From Gautieria morchelliformis (Eukaryota > Basidiomycota > Agaricomycetes > Gomphales > Gomphaceae): 64,000 nucleotides of DNA. The stretch is from contig WHVA01000335.1 of the NCBI GenBank assembly GCA_015179125.1, positions 62,001-126,000 of the forward strand. The letters run 5' to 3'. The notes beneath the pieces are model-generated. The model saw only the letters and a program-made list of their open reading frames with translations, did not search any database and was not told where the DNA came from. How positions within the stretch are numbered: position 1 is the first letter of the stretch; each line of letters starts with the position of its first letter. Positions 34,436-46,290 of this stretch are shown here, one piece after another. The position numbers and the translations under genes were made by a program.

Positions 34436-35607
34436 CTGCTGCGTGTCACAAAATCCGACGCATCTTCCGCTTCCGATGCACCATGTTCCGCATTTTCGGA
34501 AATTCCTTCCGCAGTGGGCACTCCGCTTATGTCTGCGAGTGCGAGGAACTCTGGAAGGAGCTCAAGTTTCTCCTCTGTGGTCATAAGCCAGATATCAAAG
34601 GCTTGGGGGCACTCGCGAGCATAGTGGCCTGGTTGTCGACATCGGAAGCAGGTGATAGTTCCGTGGCCTTTTCCGCGCATGCGGTCGACATCCATCGGGG
34701 CAGGGCCACTCTTCGAGGGAGGAGGGCTATGGTTCCTAATAGGAGCAGGCGGTGCAAGCGTCGGAAATATTTTCCTTGTGGGAATGAATGCGCTTCCGGG
34801 TTTTGGCACAGGTGGAGTAGGACGAGTGGAACTGCGTGTCATGTTCCGGCTCGTCTCCACGAAGGCCTCATTTGCTTCCCTGTTCCGGGACACCCTCTGC
34901 GCAGCTTGGTACCACCCTTCCGGGTCATCAAAATCCGGAGCTCCATCCCCAAGCAGCGCGACTTGGTTCTGGAGTGTTGGATCAAGTCCTCGTCGGAATT
35001 TGATGACGATCGTCTTGTCGTTGTCATACTCTGCAAGGTCGATGAGCTCCTGGAAGTGATCGATGTAGTCATCGACCGGATCCTTGGCCTGGTACCAGCT
35101 GGTCCCCTCGAGCTTCGTAAGGGCTGTGAGCTGCTCATTTTTCGGGCAGAACTGGTCGGAAAATGTTTTCTCGAAGGCGTCCCAGTCCCGGAAGTAGTTC
35201 CCCTTGCCCTTTGCTTCATGTCGGATCACCTTGTTTGCAAAATGGGCTGCGCTGTCCGTCTTGAAAAAGGACAATGCCCAGTGAATCCGAGCCTGGTCGT
35301 TCGGAAAGAGGTCTCCGACAATTGCGAAGTAGATCCTGCATGTGTTGAAGAATGCGCGTCCCTTCTCCCAATCTCCGTCAAAGTCCGCCGGAGTTGCAGG
35401 TTTGACCTTTGCTAACTTCGCGAAGACCCTCTCTTCCGCTACTTCCGCTTTTCCGAAATCCGGATCGTCCAGCATTTCATTTCCACCACTTTGTGGAATA
35501 TCTAACTTAGCCAAAATCGCTTGTAAGGCTGTTTCAATCGCGTCGGTCTTCATCCGGTTCTGCGTCAGTTCCTCCTCCATATTCCAAAGACGATCGTCCG
35601 GATCCAT
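34432..35607 (-). CDS. Gypsy gag polyprotein
   Basis: The frame is open from upstream of 35607. The most likely start is MDPDDRLWNMEEEL at 35607. The retrotransposon gag core includes KGRAFFNTCRIYF, WALSFFKTDSAAHFAN and FRDWDAFEKTFSDQFCPKNE. A CCHC zinc knuckle, CFRCRQPGHYARECP, sits near the C-terminus. It would form virus-like particles and bind the element RNA. No internal stop is seen, so gag is better preserved than pol. Its end overlaps the protease frame, as is common when pol is made by frameshifting. Confidence 0.9.
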   Translation of the reverse strand: MDPDDRLWNMEEELTQNRMKTDAIETALQAILAKLDIPQSGGNEMLDDPDFGKAEVAEERVFAKLAKVKPATPADFDGDWEKGRAFFNTCRIYFAIVGDLFPNDQARIHWALSFFKTDSAAHFANKVIRHEAKGKGNYFRDWDAFEKTFSDQFCPKNEQLTALTKLEGTSWYQAKDPVDDYIDHFQELIDLAEYDNDKTIVIKFRRGLDPTLQNQVALLGDGAPDFDDPEGWYQAAQRVSRNREANEAFVETSRNMTRSSTRPTPPVPKPGSAFIPTRKIFPTLAPPAPIRNHSPPPSKSGPAPMDVDRMRGKGHGTITCFRCRQPGHYARECPQAFDIWLMTTEEKLELLPEFLALADISGVPTAEGISENAEHGASEAEDASDFVTRSR

Positions 35608-35794
35608 GTCGGAAGGAGAAATATGGGATGGGATTTCCAGGGTTGGGAGCTTGACGTAAGAAGAGGGGCTGTCGTACGCTGTGTGTGCGGAAGAGGTCGC
35701 GATCTCCGAGTCGCTGTCTCCAATTCCGAACGCACCTATGGCGAATGCAACACGCAGTACGACTGCCGGTCCTCTAGGGGAGAGACCTTTCTGC

Positions 35795-36288
35795 TGTAAG
35801 GGCAACCCTGGCTGGTTGTGGAGATCACACTACCACACAACTGACTGACAAGGGGAAATCCAAAGTATGTATAAATGAACAGAGTATACAAGAGAGGGGA
35901 TTCTCACCTGACAAGGGGAAATCCAAAGAGAAAAGTCTAAGGACCCCCAATGTCAGCGAGCCCGTATTATACTACGCTGCGCAGCCAGGGACAACACTTG
36001 GCACCCGCCATCAGCCCTGCATCTCCCTGACCACCCTGACCCTCGATCGACCCTTGATGCCACCTATTACGCGAGTCGCTTGATTTCCGACACTGTTCCG
36101 AGAGTGGAAGTCGGAAATTGGAGTGGAACTGGCGAGGCAAACAGAACTGGTGGAAGTTCTCCCAGAAGCGGAATCATTTCCGAAAGCGGAGGCGGAGATG
36201 GAATCGGAACCGGAACCGGAGTTGGAAATGGAGTCGGAACTGGGTGTGGTGTCGGAACTGGAAATGGAAAACAGGGTGTCCCCTGACA
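35795..36288 (-). repeat. 5' LTR of the gypsy element
   Basis: 494 bp. It contains CGGAA-rich hexamer tracts near its upstream end. A 4-base difference (ACTGACTGAC versus ACTGAC) and several substitutions separate it from the other LTR. Confidence 0.9.
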
Positions 36289-36936
36289 TCGAGGGATATG
36301 GCGGAATGGTAGGTGAAATTGAATAGGGACGATGTACATGGCTGGAGGGTGGTGGAGAGAATATATCGTGCGTCCTGATCGTGAGATGGAATCGGCTTGG
36401 TCCACCCTGGTACTCGGCTTGTCAATTGCGCTCGTGCCTCGACTCGACTCGTATGTACATGTGTGGGGTTTGGATATAGACTCGGCTCGGACTCGTTGGT
36501 GGGCTCGGCACTGTGGATAGCGAATCCATTGAAACCTAGTGGGTTTACCCATGGGGTTTCTGTTTTCAGTGGGTACATCATTGAAACAGCCCCCATTGAA
36601 ACAAACCAATGAAATTATTCAAGTGGTTGGACCAGTAGAATTTTCAGTGGCTTTGTCACTTAGTTTCTGTGCCATAGGAACTACATATTCAATGTAATTA
36701 TCATGAGAATTTCAGTGCTCGAAGGCCTGGATTGCCGTTGTTTGCACACTTAAAATTTTTCAAGATAGCTCATGGAGCACTCAGTGAAATCCAGTGAATT
36801 AATATATATATTTCTGGGCAAATATACTGAAGTTTCCATATATGTATCAATGAATTTCCATGCTTGAGGTGCCGGAATGCTACTGCGGCCCCAAGTGACA
36901 ACTGCTTTTGAGATACAGCAGTTGTTTTCTACCCTA
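36289..36936. other. Repeat-like spacer with CATTGAAAC motifs
   Basis: From 36530 to 36610 the motif CATTGAAAC recurs directly several times among CAGTGG motifs. This may be the degenerate end of the neighbouring hAT element, but no matching inverted copy was found beyond 40252. Confidence 0.35.
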
Positions 36937-39900
36937 CACATCAAATCCAGATGACAAGCTATCATCGCTGTCCTGTTTGCTACTAGTTTCCGCCACTGGG
37001 TTCTGAAGCCTCTGATTTTTCACGTGGCTGCTGAGTGTCTGCGCCCTTCCGTCCTCGCAGTCATTTTCTAACTCTAGATCCTTTTCATCACACTTCCAGC
37101 CAGCGGTGAAGTCCAGTCGTGCTTTCCTAAGCAAGAATTTCAGCATCTGAAGCTTTTCCATAAGGTCTGGGCTGATTCGGTTTCTGCGATGTGTATCTGT
37201 CTCATCACTGGAGGAGAAGGCTCTCTCCGATGGCACGGAGGATGCCTGCGCTGGGAGGTAATCGAGTGACAGGAGAAAGAGGGTGGGGTAGTGGTCTTCG
37301 TGATGCTGATAATAGTGTTAGTATGCTTGTAGCACAGAATACTAAGTGCTTACATCCCACCAACTGACAAGGTCAAGGGAATAGATATCAGGCCATTTTG
37401 GTGCGTGGCAATATGAGTTGAACTGCTCATCGACCGAGGGTGTGTGCTGGGGCCGACCAGTGGTATGATGCGGAGCGCCTTTGCCAAACAAAATATTAAA
37501 TGCATTCTTGGATGGTGAATGGTGCTTCGGTGCACTATGCGACGGTTGGGCATCAAGGTGATTCTCACGATACTGTCTAAGCTAATAATATAGTACAGTT
37601 AATGAGTAGTTCGTGATTCCAAATAGTCAATTTTGTTACCTCTTCCTTTATCATGGGTTTGGCATATACTACATGGTGTTCTGGCCAATTTTCTTCAAGC
37701 CATCGGAAACGAAGGGCTGGATGAAGAACTGAGGCAGGTTAGCCGTACAACATTACACAAAAACAAGAACGAGAGATTACCTATGCAAATGATCGAAGAC
37801 TTTGAAAAGTGAGTGTCGTTGTACTGACTGCATAGCTTGTCAATGCCGGCTTGAAGCATTGGTCTCAGATGTGATTTTTCAGGTTGCTCACACATACGTG
37901 ACCAAGCACTCAGAAGGGAATCGAATGCTGGGACAACGCAGGCAAGCAGGGGTCGACTCCGAGCACATTACAGACTGTAGTGCATGTGCAGGCTGATATC
38001 ATGAAATCATTGAATACTGTTGTTTCAACAGAGAATAGTGTACATACCTCCAGTATCTCCTTGATGCTTTCCAGTACTTTCCACTCACGTGGCGTAAGTC
38101 TACTCTTGAAAAGCTTGTTGATGATGCCAGGGTTAAGATATACTTGGATCAGCTTGAGAGTGTACATGAGTATTTGCTAGTAAATTAATTAGTCACTTAC
38201 GGCTTGAAGGAATAAAAACCATTCCAACATAATGTACGTTGAACCCCAGTGAAGTGGACTGTCACGGAGTAGAGCTAAGACTGGAAGACTATACTTACGC
38301 CCATCTTTGTCCTCCCACTGAGACCGTCAATTACCGTATTCAATGACCTCTTTAAATTCTTCACAATGTAACTGCGATGCCCTCACATTGTTGATAATAT
38401 TGCACGCAATTGCCACGGGGTCTCGCTGAAGTGCGTCTGCCATGGTTTGTGTATCGGGATTCTCAGGTTCCCTCTCAAGGGACTCAAACTCGTTAGTAGT
38501 GTTCTGTAGCGCAACTTCATTAGTACACCCATGAAGCATCGCTGTAACTGAAGTATGAAGTCGGTGGGGGAAACACCTAAGCTGGCAATCAGGATGTAAG
38601 TAAAATAACTAGATAAAATTACATACACAATGTGCCGCTCTTCGCTCTCAAAGTCAATAAATCGGTTCCTCAGGATAACCTCGAAGTCTTGTACCATTGC
38701 TGCCATATTTGAGGCACCATCCGTTGTAATAAACCCAATCTAGTGTGATAATAGATGGTCACTGGCTTTAGCCATCTCCATCAAAACATACCTTGTCAGT
38801 GATTCCTGCACGATCAGTAACAAAAACGAGTCCCTTCGCGAGATCCTGACCGAAGTGGCGGCCTGGCATTGGTAAAAATCCTACGAGTGCTGTATACATC
38901 TCCAGCAGTCCTTGTATAGTTTTTGAAGTAGGACATATCAACCATCGTAGGTAATGAGCGGTTACTGCAATATACGCACGCATAGACTTATCGTCCCACC
39001 CATCCGTTGTAAGTGAAATTTTCCCAGCTGCATACTAAGCCCATATGAGAATATGGATATCAGTAATATGTGGGGGAACACCTGTAATTCTTCCTTGAGT
39101 TCTTCAAATTGAGTCTCCCATGCCCGCACTATTAACGACCGGATCGTTGTACGATGCGGGATATCTTTGTCAGAAAGGGTTTCCCGAAGCAGAAGCAACA
39201 TATGTCGAAATTCAGGGCATTCGACGTCATAAATGGCCTTATATGACAATTAAGACATAACCATTTTGTTTGAATGGTTCTTACCTGATCATCAGCAACA
39301 ATCCAATTTACAAGGGCAGTCTTGAACCAAGCCATAGTAAAGAGTGGACGTGGTGTAGTTACGGGTTCCGATTCATGGTAGTTACTCGTCAGAGATTTGA
39401 TCTTGATTGCCCATCCGTTTTGCTTACATACTTCGATGTACTCGTGTATATGGTATTCTTCAATGTGGTCCCGAAGAACACCTGTTTTTGTCTTTAGAGA
39501 ATATTCAAATGGGTTTCTGATAATGAAATATATCATCAGTCTCATGCCAACTACATTATGCATTCACATACTTGCAATTAGCACAAGTAGTTCCGGTTGC
39601 ACCCCTCTTGAAGAAGTGCCACACATCGTTGGCTGTTCGGGAATGTGGTGGTCGGAGACATGCGCGAGGACGTCCGAATGGAGATTGTGAAATAGCAGCT
39701 GTATGTGGACGTTGGGGTGTTGCGGCCGGTTGTGGTGTTGCAGGATCATAGATAGATGCCGTGTCTTCCCTAGGAGAAGGTGGCTGATTTTCCGGCAATG
39801 CTGTTAGATCATGTGATACTATTAAATACATGTTACTATTACTATAGCCAGAGAGACAGAAGAAATGCACCTTCAGCGATATGACCAGGCTCATCTTCGA

Positions 39901-40252
39901 AAAAAGCCCCAATATCATGAGCCTCTCACTCGTCTTCATTGTGGGCCAAACGATCTTGACGTCGTTTCTCACGAGCCTTCTTAGCACATGCCTTCGAGGC
40001 TGCCGTTGGTGGGCCTGGTTCCATATTTCCAACATCTGCAGCAGGAGTGGCCAGAATTTTCTTTGCTCTGGAGAGACGAACCCTAGTACCCTGCCTAGTT
40101 CGGGGTTGATGCATCTCACCATCTTCGTCCTCTTCAACAATACGTTGAATAGCATCTTGATATGCTGTATTTTTACGGACATGGGGCCCCATGGCTGGAG
40201 GTTGGGGTTCCTGAGGCTTCGGTGACTGATCAGCAGCCTTCTTGCGTGGCAT
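36937..40252 (-). CDS. hAT-family transposase with BED finger
   Basis: Start at 40252 (MPRKKAADQSPKPQEP). Exons follow with a basic/acidic N-terminus, then a BED zinc finger (DVWHFFKRGATGTTCANCKY, then LRDHIEEYHIHEY). The catalytic region has the first Asp in SLTTDGWDDKSMRAYIAVTA and the second in GFITTDGASNMAAMV, then helical exons. The C-terminal hAT dimerisation region reads YLPAQASSVPSERAFSSSDE, DLMEKLQMLKFLLR. The stop is at 36937. Roughly eight introns are implied. I found no certain stop inside exons but could not verify every splice. It would excise and insert a hAT element that leaves 8 bp duplications; its TIRs were not identified. Confidence 0.8.
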
Positions 40253-40799
40253 TGGAGGGAAATCTTTTTAGACTATTAGACTTACAAGTCTTGTAGTAGT
40301 TATACCACGGTGTACTTGGAGGGATTGTCGCCAGAATCTTATGGAACCCCATAGAAGCGGATCGTAAAAGCCTGCATGAGATAGCCTTAGTACAAATCTA
40401 CATTAGCGCTAATAGACTCACCGAAGCCGTCGGACTCCATGGTATACCGCTGCTGCTGAATGCGTCTACCTGGTCAGCGGCCCATGAGGTGCACAAAGAA
40501 ACATGAAACAACCTTACATAATTATCCCTATTTAGGCTGTTCCTCAGCGCCCGTAAATCCTGACTTGCATATGCTTTACTAGCCAATCTAAAGGACAAGA
40601 ATTAGATAACACTGATTGCAATACCAGAGTTATGGGGGACAGATGATCACAAGAATTTCTGGCTACGTAGCACACATTAACTGTTTCGAGATGAGGAAAT
40701 ATTTACGCAGCTGCAAAACAATTGAGGAGAGTTAGATCTACCTCACACTCTTGTCCTTTGTGACGCTTGACCCATTCGGTTACCTAACCCTTGAGCAAA
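40253..40799. other. Spacer between hAT gene and eIF3c pseudogene
   Basis: A minus-strand segment near 40598-40470 reads ASKAYASQDLRALRNSLNRD, which looks like real protein but could not be assigned. The rest shows nothing. Confidence 0.3.
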
Positions 40800-42976
40800 T
40801 CTTGCACCTCAACCTCCTCGAGTGCCTCCTGGATTAAATATGCATAAGCGAACTGCAGACGTATGAAGGGACAATGGCAGACACGTACCTCTTGAAGCTG
40901 TCCCACCCCATCGTTCCCCACTCCGTTGCCTCTCTCCAGCCTGGTCGCCAGTTCTCTTCTCTTGTTTGGTGCCGTCCGTGCAGTCTGCCCACGCGCTCCC
41001 ACCGCGCAATTTGAGATACAGTCCCTTCTCGTTCTGCGCGATCATTGTACCAAGCTTGTCTGCCAATGATTGGGCAAGCTGCTGCGCACGCGAGGCCCAA
41101 TTGGACAACGGTGCGATTATACAGAATCTGTGTTGCACATCGGCGGCGTGGACCGACTCCTGGAGATGTGACATCAGCAACATATCACGTGCCACATAGA
41201 ACTCGTTGGCGAGTGCATGGTGGTAAATGTGACAGAGCATTGCTCATGTACGGAGAAAAGAGTTATCCGACTTGTACAAAGACACACTTAGGGAGTGAAT
41301 CAGTGAGGAACTCGACCCTTGAGTGGCCAGTGTCGTTGATGGCACTAGTTTGGATTGGGTAGCAGTCTGCTCAAGCGCTTGGATCACGGCATCAGGCTAG
41401 GTTTTGGTCAGTAGATATCCAAAAATACAACAAAGATACATCATAATATCACCTTGAGTAAATGTGTTCAAGGTGGCGCATGATGACTCAGGCCAGGGGA
41501 TCAAGTTGATTTGTCGTCTCATAGAAAGCTTGCGCTTGACATATGCTCTCGTACAGCCCTTTCTCGTCCTTGAGTCGATCCACATATTCTGTGCGGTGCG
41601 GATCGATATTTTGCAAGCTTTTGGTAAACTCATCGTCGAGGCGATCCACAAATGATATGATGCTTCCGTGGATACGAACCACACCATCTTTCTCATCCGC
41701 CGGTGAACGTTCCACAAACTCGTCGTAATCCTCTGTAATCTCTTGTACAGAATATGAAGGGTCACCCATGACGATAGCAATCAATTGGTCGACCTCACGC
41801 TGCGAAGCAAGCCACAGACTGATGGGCAAATGCGTCGATACAGATGAGTTGTAATCGAATCGAGATGATATAAGTGCAAGCAGGACACGAATACGTTGAT
41901 ATGAGGTATTGGCAACCTCGAGAAACCTCTCCAGGATATTGTTCTGTACTGCTCGATCCGTGTTCTGACAGTCAAGTTGATCAGTCTTATGCCACAATGA
42001 AGCCTTAAACCCAATACAACTTTTTTACCACGGCTCTCTTGTACCGTCTGGAGATTTTTGAAGACACTGTCAGGGGTAAAACCTAAAGCCTTGCCACCTT
42101 TGCCGACACTGGTGAAGTCGCCACCTTCATCCCCCTCCTCTTCGACGTCAACCTTCACAGCTTTCTTCTGCTTGAGCTACTGCGGGTTCAGCGACAGCCG
42201 CAGCATATTCACGCTCGAACCCTTCTGGATCCTGAGCATTATATCGGGTCAACTTGGGATTGTTAAACAAATAAATGATTCAGGTGCACCGCCTGGAAAT
42301 GTTTGATATCTGCCTCCTATTCTTTGTCAATCTTCTTCACCTTTTGCTTCGTTCCATTGAACGCTCGGGAATTGCTAAGGTTCATTTTTTTCGTAGCCTC
42401 TTTCTCCTTTGCCATAGCACTATTAAGCGAATCCTCGAGACCCGAAAGTGTATGGATATAGAAATCAGGTATTTGTTCGGCAACGTTGGTCTGTCTTTGA
42501 GCAAGGCGGACAAGTTTGTCAAATTCTGTTTAAAAGTCAGAATCTGCAAGAGGACCTTGAAGCGACGCACCATTCGAAATAGCCACCCAGTGATTGATTT
42601 TTAAGGCATTATCTATTGCCTTGCCCGTGCCTTCCATTTCTTCCAACCGCTTATCCTTTGCGCTTTTGACGATCCTTTTTACATCGTCTTCGTCCTCGCT
42701 GTCGTCTTCTTGATCAGGTCTGGACCGGGATACCTTTTTCTGCGGCTGGGCCTGGTCTCCATCGCTGTCACTTTCATCATCATCAGCGCTTTCTGATTCC
42801 GAGCTGGAATCATCTGAACCAGCAGTTCATAGGAAATGAGACATGCCCCTGGCTGGTGCAGCCGCAGGTTTAGCAGAGGGCGCGGGAGCCTCGTCATCAC
42901 CACTTGACAGAAGCTCTTCTTCCGACTCTTCAGGGTCAGAGTCCAAATCACCTTCTTGTTTGAAGAAGCGCGACAT
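40800..42976 (-). pseudogene. NIP1: eIF3 subunit c (NIP1) pseudogene
   Basis: Read on the minus strand this follows eIF3c from its start: MSRFFKQEGDLDSDPEESEE, the acidic N-terminus, [94 protein letters not shown] and [34 protein letters not shown]. Decay is plain: an in-frame TGA after MSHFL, a TAG in KKIDKE*EADIK, a frame change after HAADVQ, and loss of most of the PCI domain. The intact host gene, a translation initiation factor needed for 43S complex assembly, must be elsewhere. This copy sits among mobile elements inside the 21998-47377 interval. Confidence 0.85.
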
Positions 42977-43124
42977 CGTTGTGTGGCGAGAGTCAAGAAA
43001 TTTTGAGTTAGTGTTGATTCCACGGCGAGATCATCACGCAATGGTGTAGCTTAAGATGGGACTTTCATGGAATGTATTATGTAACTCCGTTACCGAGCTT
43101 CTTAGTCAACGGCTGCGAGAGCAA

Positions 43125-43177
43125 CCCGGCCATTCGCACGGCGTCCATGGACACGTCTATGGACGTGTCCATGGACC
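43125..43177 (+). repeat. Dispersed ~53 bp repeat, copy 2, with perfect palindrome
   Basis: Homologous to 21022-21075. It contains the exact inverted repeat 43143-43157 / 43162-43176 (GTCCATGGACACGTC, loop TATG). Confidence 0.75.
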
Positions 43178-44289
43178 TGGTAACCTTAATTCATTAGTAA
43201 GATGCGTGTACATGTGGGTGGTGACAATATTAATTGCCTCATATAGGTGACTCGGGAACACGACCGCGTCGTTCCATAACGTCGCATTCGCTGTGCGTTG
43301 GATATATGTCGGCCCTGAGCCCTGAGCCCACCACAACAAGCCGCCTTTAGCCCACGTTCTGGCAAACTTTGATCTCACGGTGACCGTATCAAAGGCTTCC
43401 CTGTACGACACATTGCACCGACTCAGATCCCAGTATTATTCTCACATACAACACATTCCCTCGCGCATCCTTTGCCCCTTGGCTCATGATGGTATTCCTG
43501 GTGCCAAGTTTTGATCTCATGGTCTCAGTCCAGGAGCGAAGGTTTCCAGACCAGTGGACTAGGTTTACAATTCCGTTACGCGAAGTCAAGTGAGCATCTA
43601 GTACTCAAGGGATGGCGGAAACTTTCCAGAGTAGTCGACGGAGCAGGGTTTTGGTGACAGCAGCTCCATAATACTAGGAGAGGCGGAACTGTTAAGACAT
43701 TCCAGAGTGGGCGCGTTGCATCATGGGGGTTTAGTGGAGAGCTGGTGAGCGAGGGAAAGAATAGGCCGAATGAATGATGGAGAGGACGAATGTCCAGAGA
43801 CCCATCTGCCCTCAATTTTTGGACCACCATCTTGCTTCGCGAGATTTTTTTTTATCCTATCATTGAAAAAAACTAAGTCCATTGGTTCTCTGGAAGTATG
43901 GATTATATTGATCGCAACAGATTATCAACTGCAGCATCAGCTAGCGCAAGTAAAACGATCAGAAGGTATTAAGTATGGATGGATTTATCCATTATGCCAG
44001 CAGGAGCGGAGCTGATGGTGATGGTTACTTGGACGGTGAGTCGAGTGGTGACTACACTCACAGATATATTGTTAGGTAACTGCGGTCGTCGAAAGTAAAC
44101 GGAGTCTGGGGATGCGACGACGATCATGTACATTTCTCGCCACACTAGCATCTTGTCAGTTTGATTTAGTCCTGTTTTGCAACGTCTTGGGGATCAGGTG
44201 AATAAAAATCATTGGTTTTGGTTTTTGAAGTCACGTCGGGGTCATCGTCATGAGATAAGGGTTTATTGGCTCTGCCATGACAAAACAGA
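43178..44289. other. No supported gene
   Basis: Minus-strand frames around 43160-43590 contain two related phrases, TVRSKFARTWAKG and TMRSKLGTRN, suggesting a decayed local duplication. Nothing else is recognised. Confidence 0.3.
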
Positions 44290-44700
44290 TCACCCTGTCC
44301 TTGAAGTGATGGGAGATATCTCACCTGACAGAGTAGTATCCATGTGGTACCTGGCCTTGCCAGGGGGATGTTGTCTGCCTCCGTCCTTGCTTGACCTGGT
44401 GGAGGGTTCGCCCTTGCCCTTCACATTCTGTTCCCTGTTTTGATCAATTTGCGCCTGAACCTTGCGGTTAGCAGCCTGTCTAGCGCGATCGGCTGCAACG
44501 GAAGTGTTAAATGCCTCTTCATCGGCCTTCACGTGCTATATGCATACCTGATAAGTACCATTAACTTCCACGCTTGATGACAGGATACTAACCTCACGCC
44601 GCTCCTTTATCATTTTGAAGCCGTCTCTTTTCCATTCGCTCAGCTAGGTCCTCCAGTGTCATTTTAGCCTAGCAAGATTGGCATGTCCATAAGCGAGAAG
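44290..44700 (-). other. Unidentified coding relic, coiled-coil-like
   Basis: Two minus-strand pieces, MTLEDLAERMEKRRLQNDKG and then after a likely intron KADEEAFNTSVAADRARQAA, NRKVQAQIDQNREQN, KGKG. They are charged, helical and Gln-rich. No start or family was found. They could be part of a decayed mobile-element protein. Confidence 0.3.
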
Positions 44701-44764
44701 TTGATATTATAGATGCCGGGTACCTACTCTGACAGGAGGTGTTACTGGTACATGTGGTGTCCCT

Positions 44765-46290
44765 TTGTCCTTCTTCGATTTATCACCCTTTTGCGTTGCG
44801 CCAGCTTCCTCCTCTAATCTGACCTCTTTATCCTTCTTCGGTGCCACATCATTTTGCGTTCTACCCCTCAATCCGTTTCAAGACCCGGTCCCCACTATCC
44901 AAGAAGGTTCGGCATTGATGGAGATCAATCCCCTAGTAGCTTCCATGAATGGTGAGGTGCATCTAGGGTGTAATAAGTCTAATGCAAGCTCCAGAGCCTC
45001 CGTCAAGCCACATGTAGACCCATTCGTGGATCCTCATGAAGGCGAAGCACACACGGGAGATGTAAAAGCTGAAGATACCACAAGCCTTCTGAGCGATATT
45101 CCCTCTGTGGGATCGGGTGGTAGATATTCATCACAGAGCTCCCTCCCCCAAACCTTTGCCATGATGGTGATAGCACGTAGTGGGGATACATCTCCCGGCT
45201 ATTACGACCAAGGCGAGAGTGTGTCTGTCGAATCGCATGAGGCACCATCGTCTCGATCAACGCAGTCGACTTCTCTCACCGGCACCGGTGTTACTTCATC
45301 CTCCACAGACTATAGCTCCATAAGCTCCCCCACATCGCCGAGAACCACATCCATTATCGGCGCAACCATTACACCCAACATTCCAATGTGCCGCTCAGAC
45401 TCATGGTGGTCACGGTTCAGTCGCACATCCTTTCTTGACCGTCACTCGAGTAGTGATGTGTCGAATCGGAACGGGGTTAATGGTGGACTGGCGGATTTCC
45501 GGGATCCTAATCCTGCCCCTCAGTTAGGGCAGTTGGGAGCTATTCAAGAAAGCACATACCCGAGCCGACAGTCGAGTCTCGACAGAGGATTCGAATCATC
45601 CCGATGCTTCTCCCAAAGGGGATGGTCCAAGCAAAGCAGACCCACGAAAGTCAGGTTCTGCGGACGCAGCATCAACAAAATCATCGATAAAGATGGCCAA
45701 TTTGGTGCTGATCGAGGGGATAGACGGGAGAATGGAGGTAGTGCAACATGCGCTGTCACTCACATCACGGGCAACCTCTTCACCGGCTGCCACATTCGAC
45801 GGCCACGACGACTCACACAAATGGGGTCCCAGCAGTTCTGACCATATACATCGACGGTCATGGCTGACCGCCTCTGATGCTGAGACGGAATCACCCGTCG
45901 CCGAGTCACCCATGGAACCAATATACCCCGTGGATAGGTGGATAGGTTGCCCACTGATACACGCCCTGACGTATCCTCCTACGTGCAGCCACCATCCGAT
46001 GCATCAAGCTCGAGCACAGGCACTGGTGAGCAACAGGGACACCGCCCGCGTCGAACACTCATGGGTGCTGTTGCGGCCCGCGTGTCACCATACGACCAAT
46101 GCTTGTCGCAAGACTCCCTCACACAAACACCACCCTTTAATATCAAACCCAGTCTAAAGACCAAGCGCAGCCGGCGGGGCTGCGTAGGGTACGGGCTCGT
46201 CCCGAAAGCGCCTCTATTGTGCGCAAGCTACTGTAACACAGACGCCACCACCACCCTGCATGGTAGTTCCATCGCAGGAACTTGCTGAGC
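44765..46290 (+). pseudogene. Ser/Thr/Pro-rich protein tail, frameshifted
   Basis: A 358-codon frame reads DPFVDPHEGEAHTGD, DSWWSRFSRTSFLDRHSSSD and LADFRDPNPAPQLGQLGAIQ. At about 45590 the natural text moves to another frame (SNHPDASPKGDGPSKADPR, MANLVLIEGIDGRMEVVQHA) and near 45930 to a third (QGHRPRRTLMGAVAARVSP). The Ser-rich, disordered composition with WWSRF and DFRDPNP motifs resembles cytoplasmic tails of fungal membrane proteins, but no membrane segment is present. Two frame changes indicate a pseudogene. The family assignment is unsure. Confidence 0.4.

Larger units (their letters stand above)
30024..36288 (-). mobile_element. Ty3/gypsy chromodomain retrotransposon
   Basis: The LTRs at 30024-30512 and 35795-36288 differ by scattered substitutions and small indels. 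On the minus strand each starts TGTCAGGG and ends CCCTTACA. Between them, in minus orientation, are gag, protease, RT, RNase H, integrase and a chromodomain, the order of Ty3/gypsy chromoviruses. Pol is broken by a stop and about four frame changes, so this copy is dead. The 5 bp flanks (left GGAGG, right TCGAG) do not match. Confidence 0.93.

Noticed and set aside
34225-35415. A 396-codon plus-strand ORF
   Set aside because: It is antisense to the well-supported gypsy gag (zinc knuckle, gag core) and has no natural protein features.
40398-40598. Possible SAC3/GANP fragment (LRALRNSLNRDNYVRLF)
   Set aside because: The resemblance is limited to a few residues; no supporting flanking motifs, so no family is assigned.
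44177-44443. 88-codon plus-strand ORF
   Set aside because: Overlaps a more protein-like minus-strand piece (KADEEAFNTSVAADRARQAA) and shows no domain.
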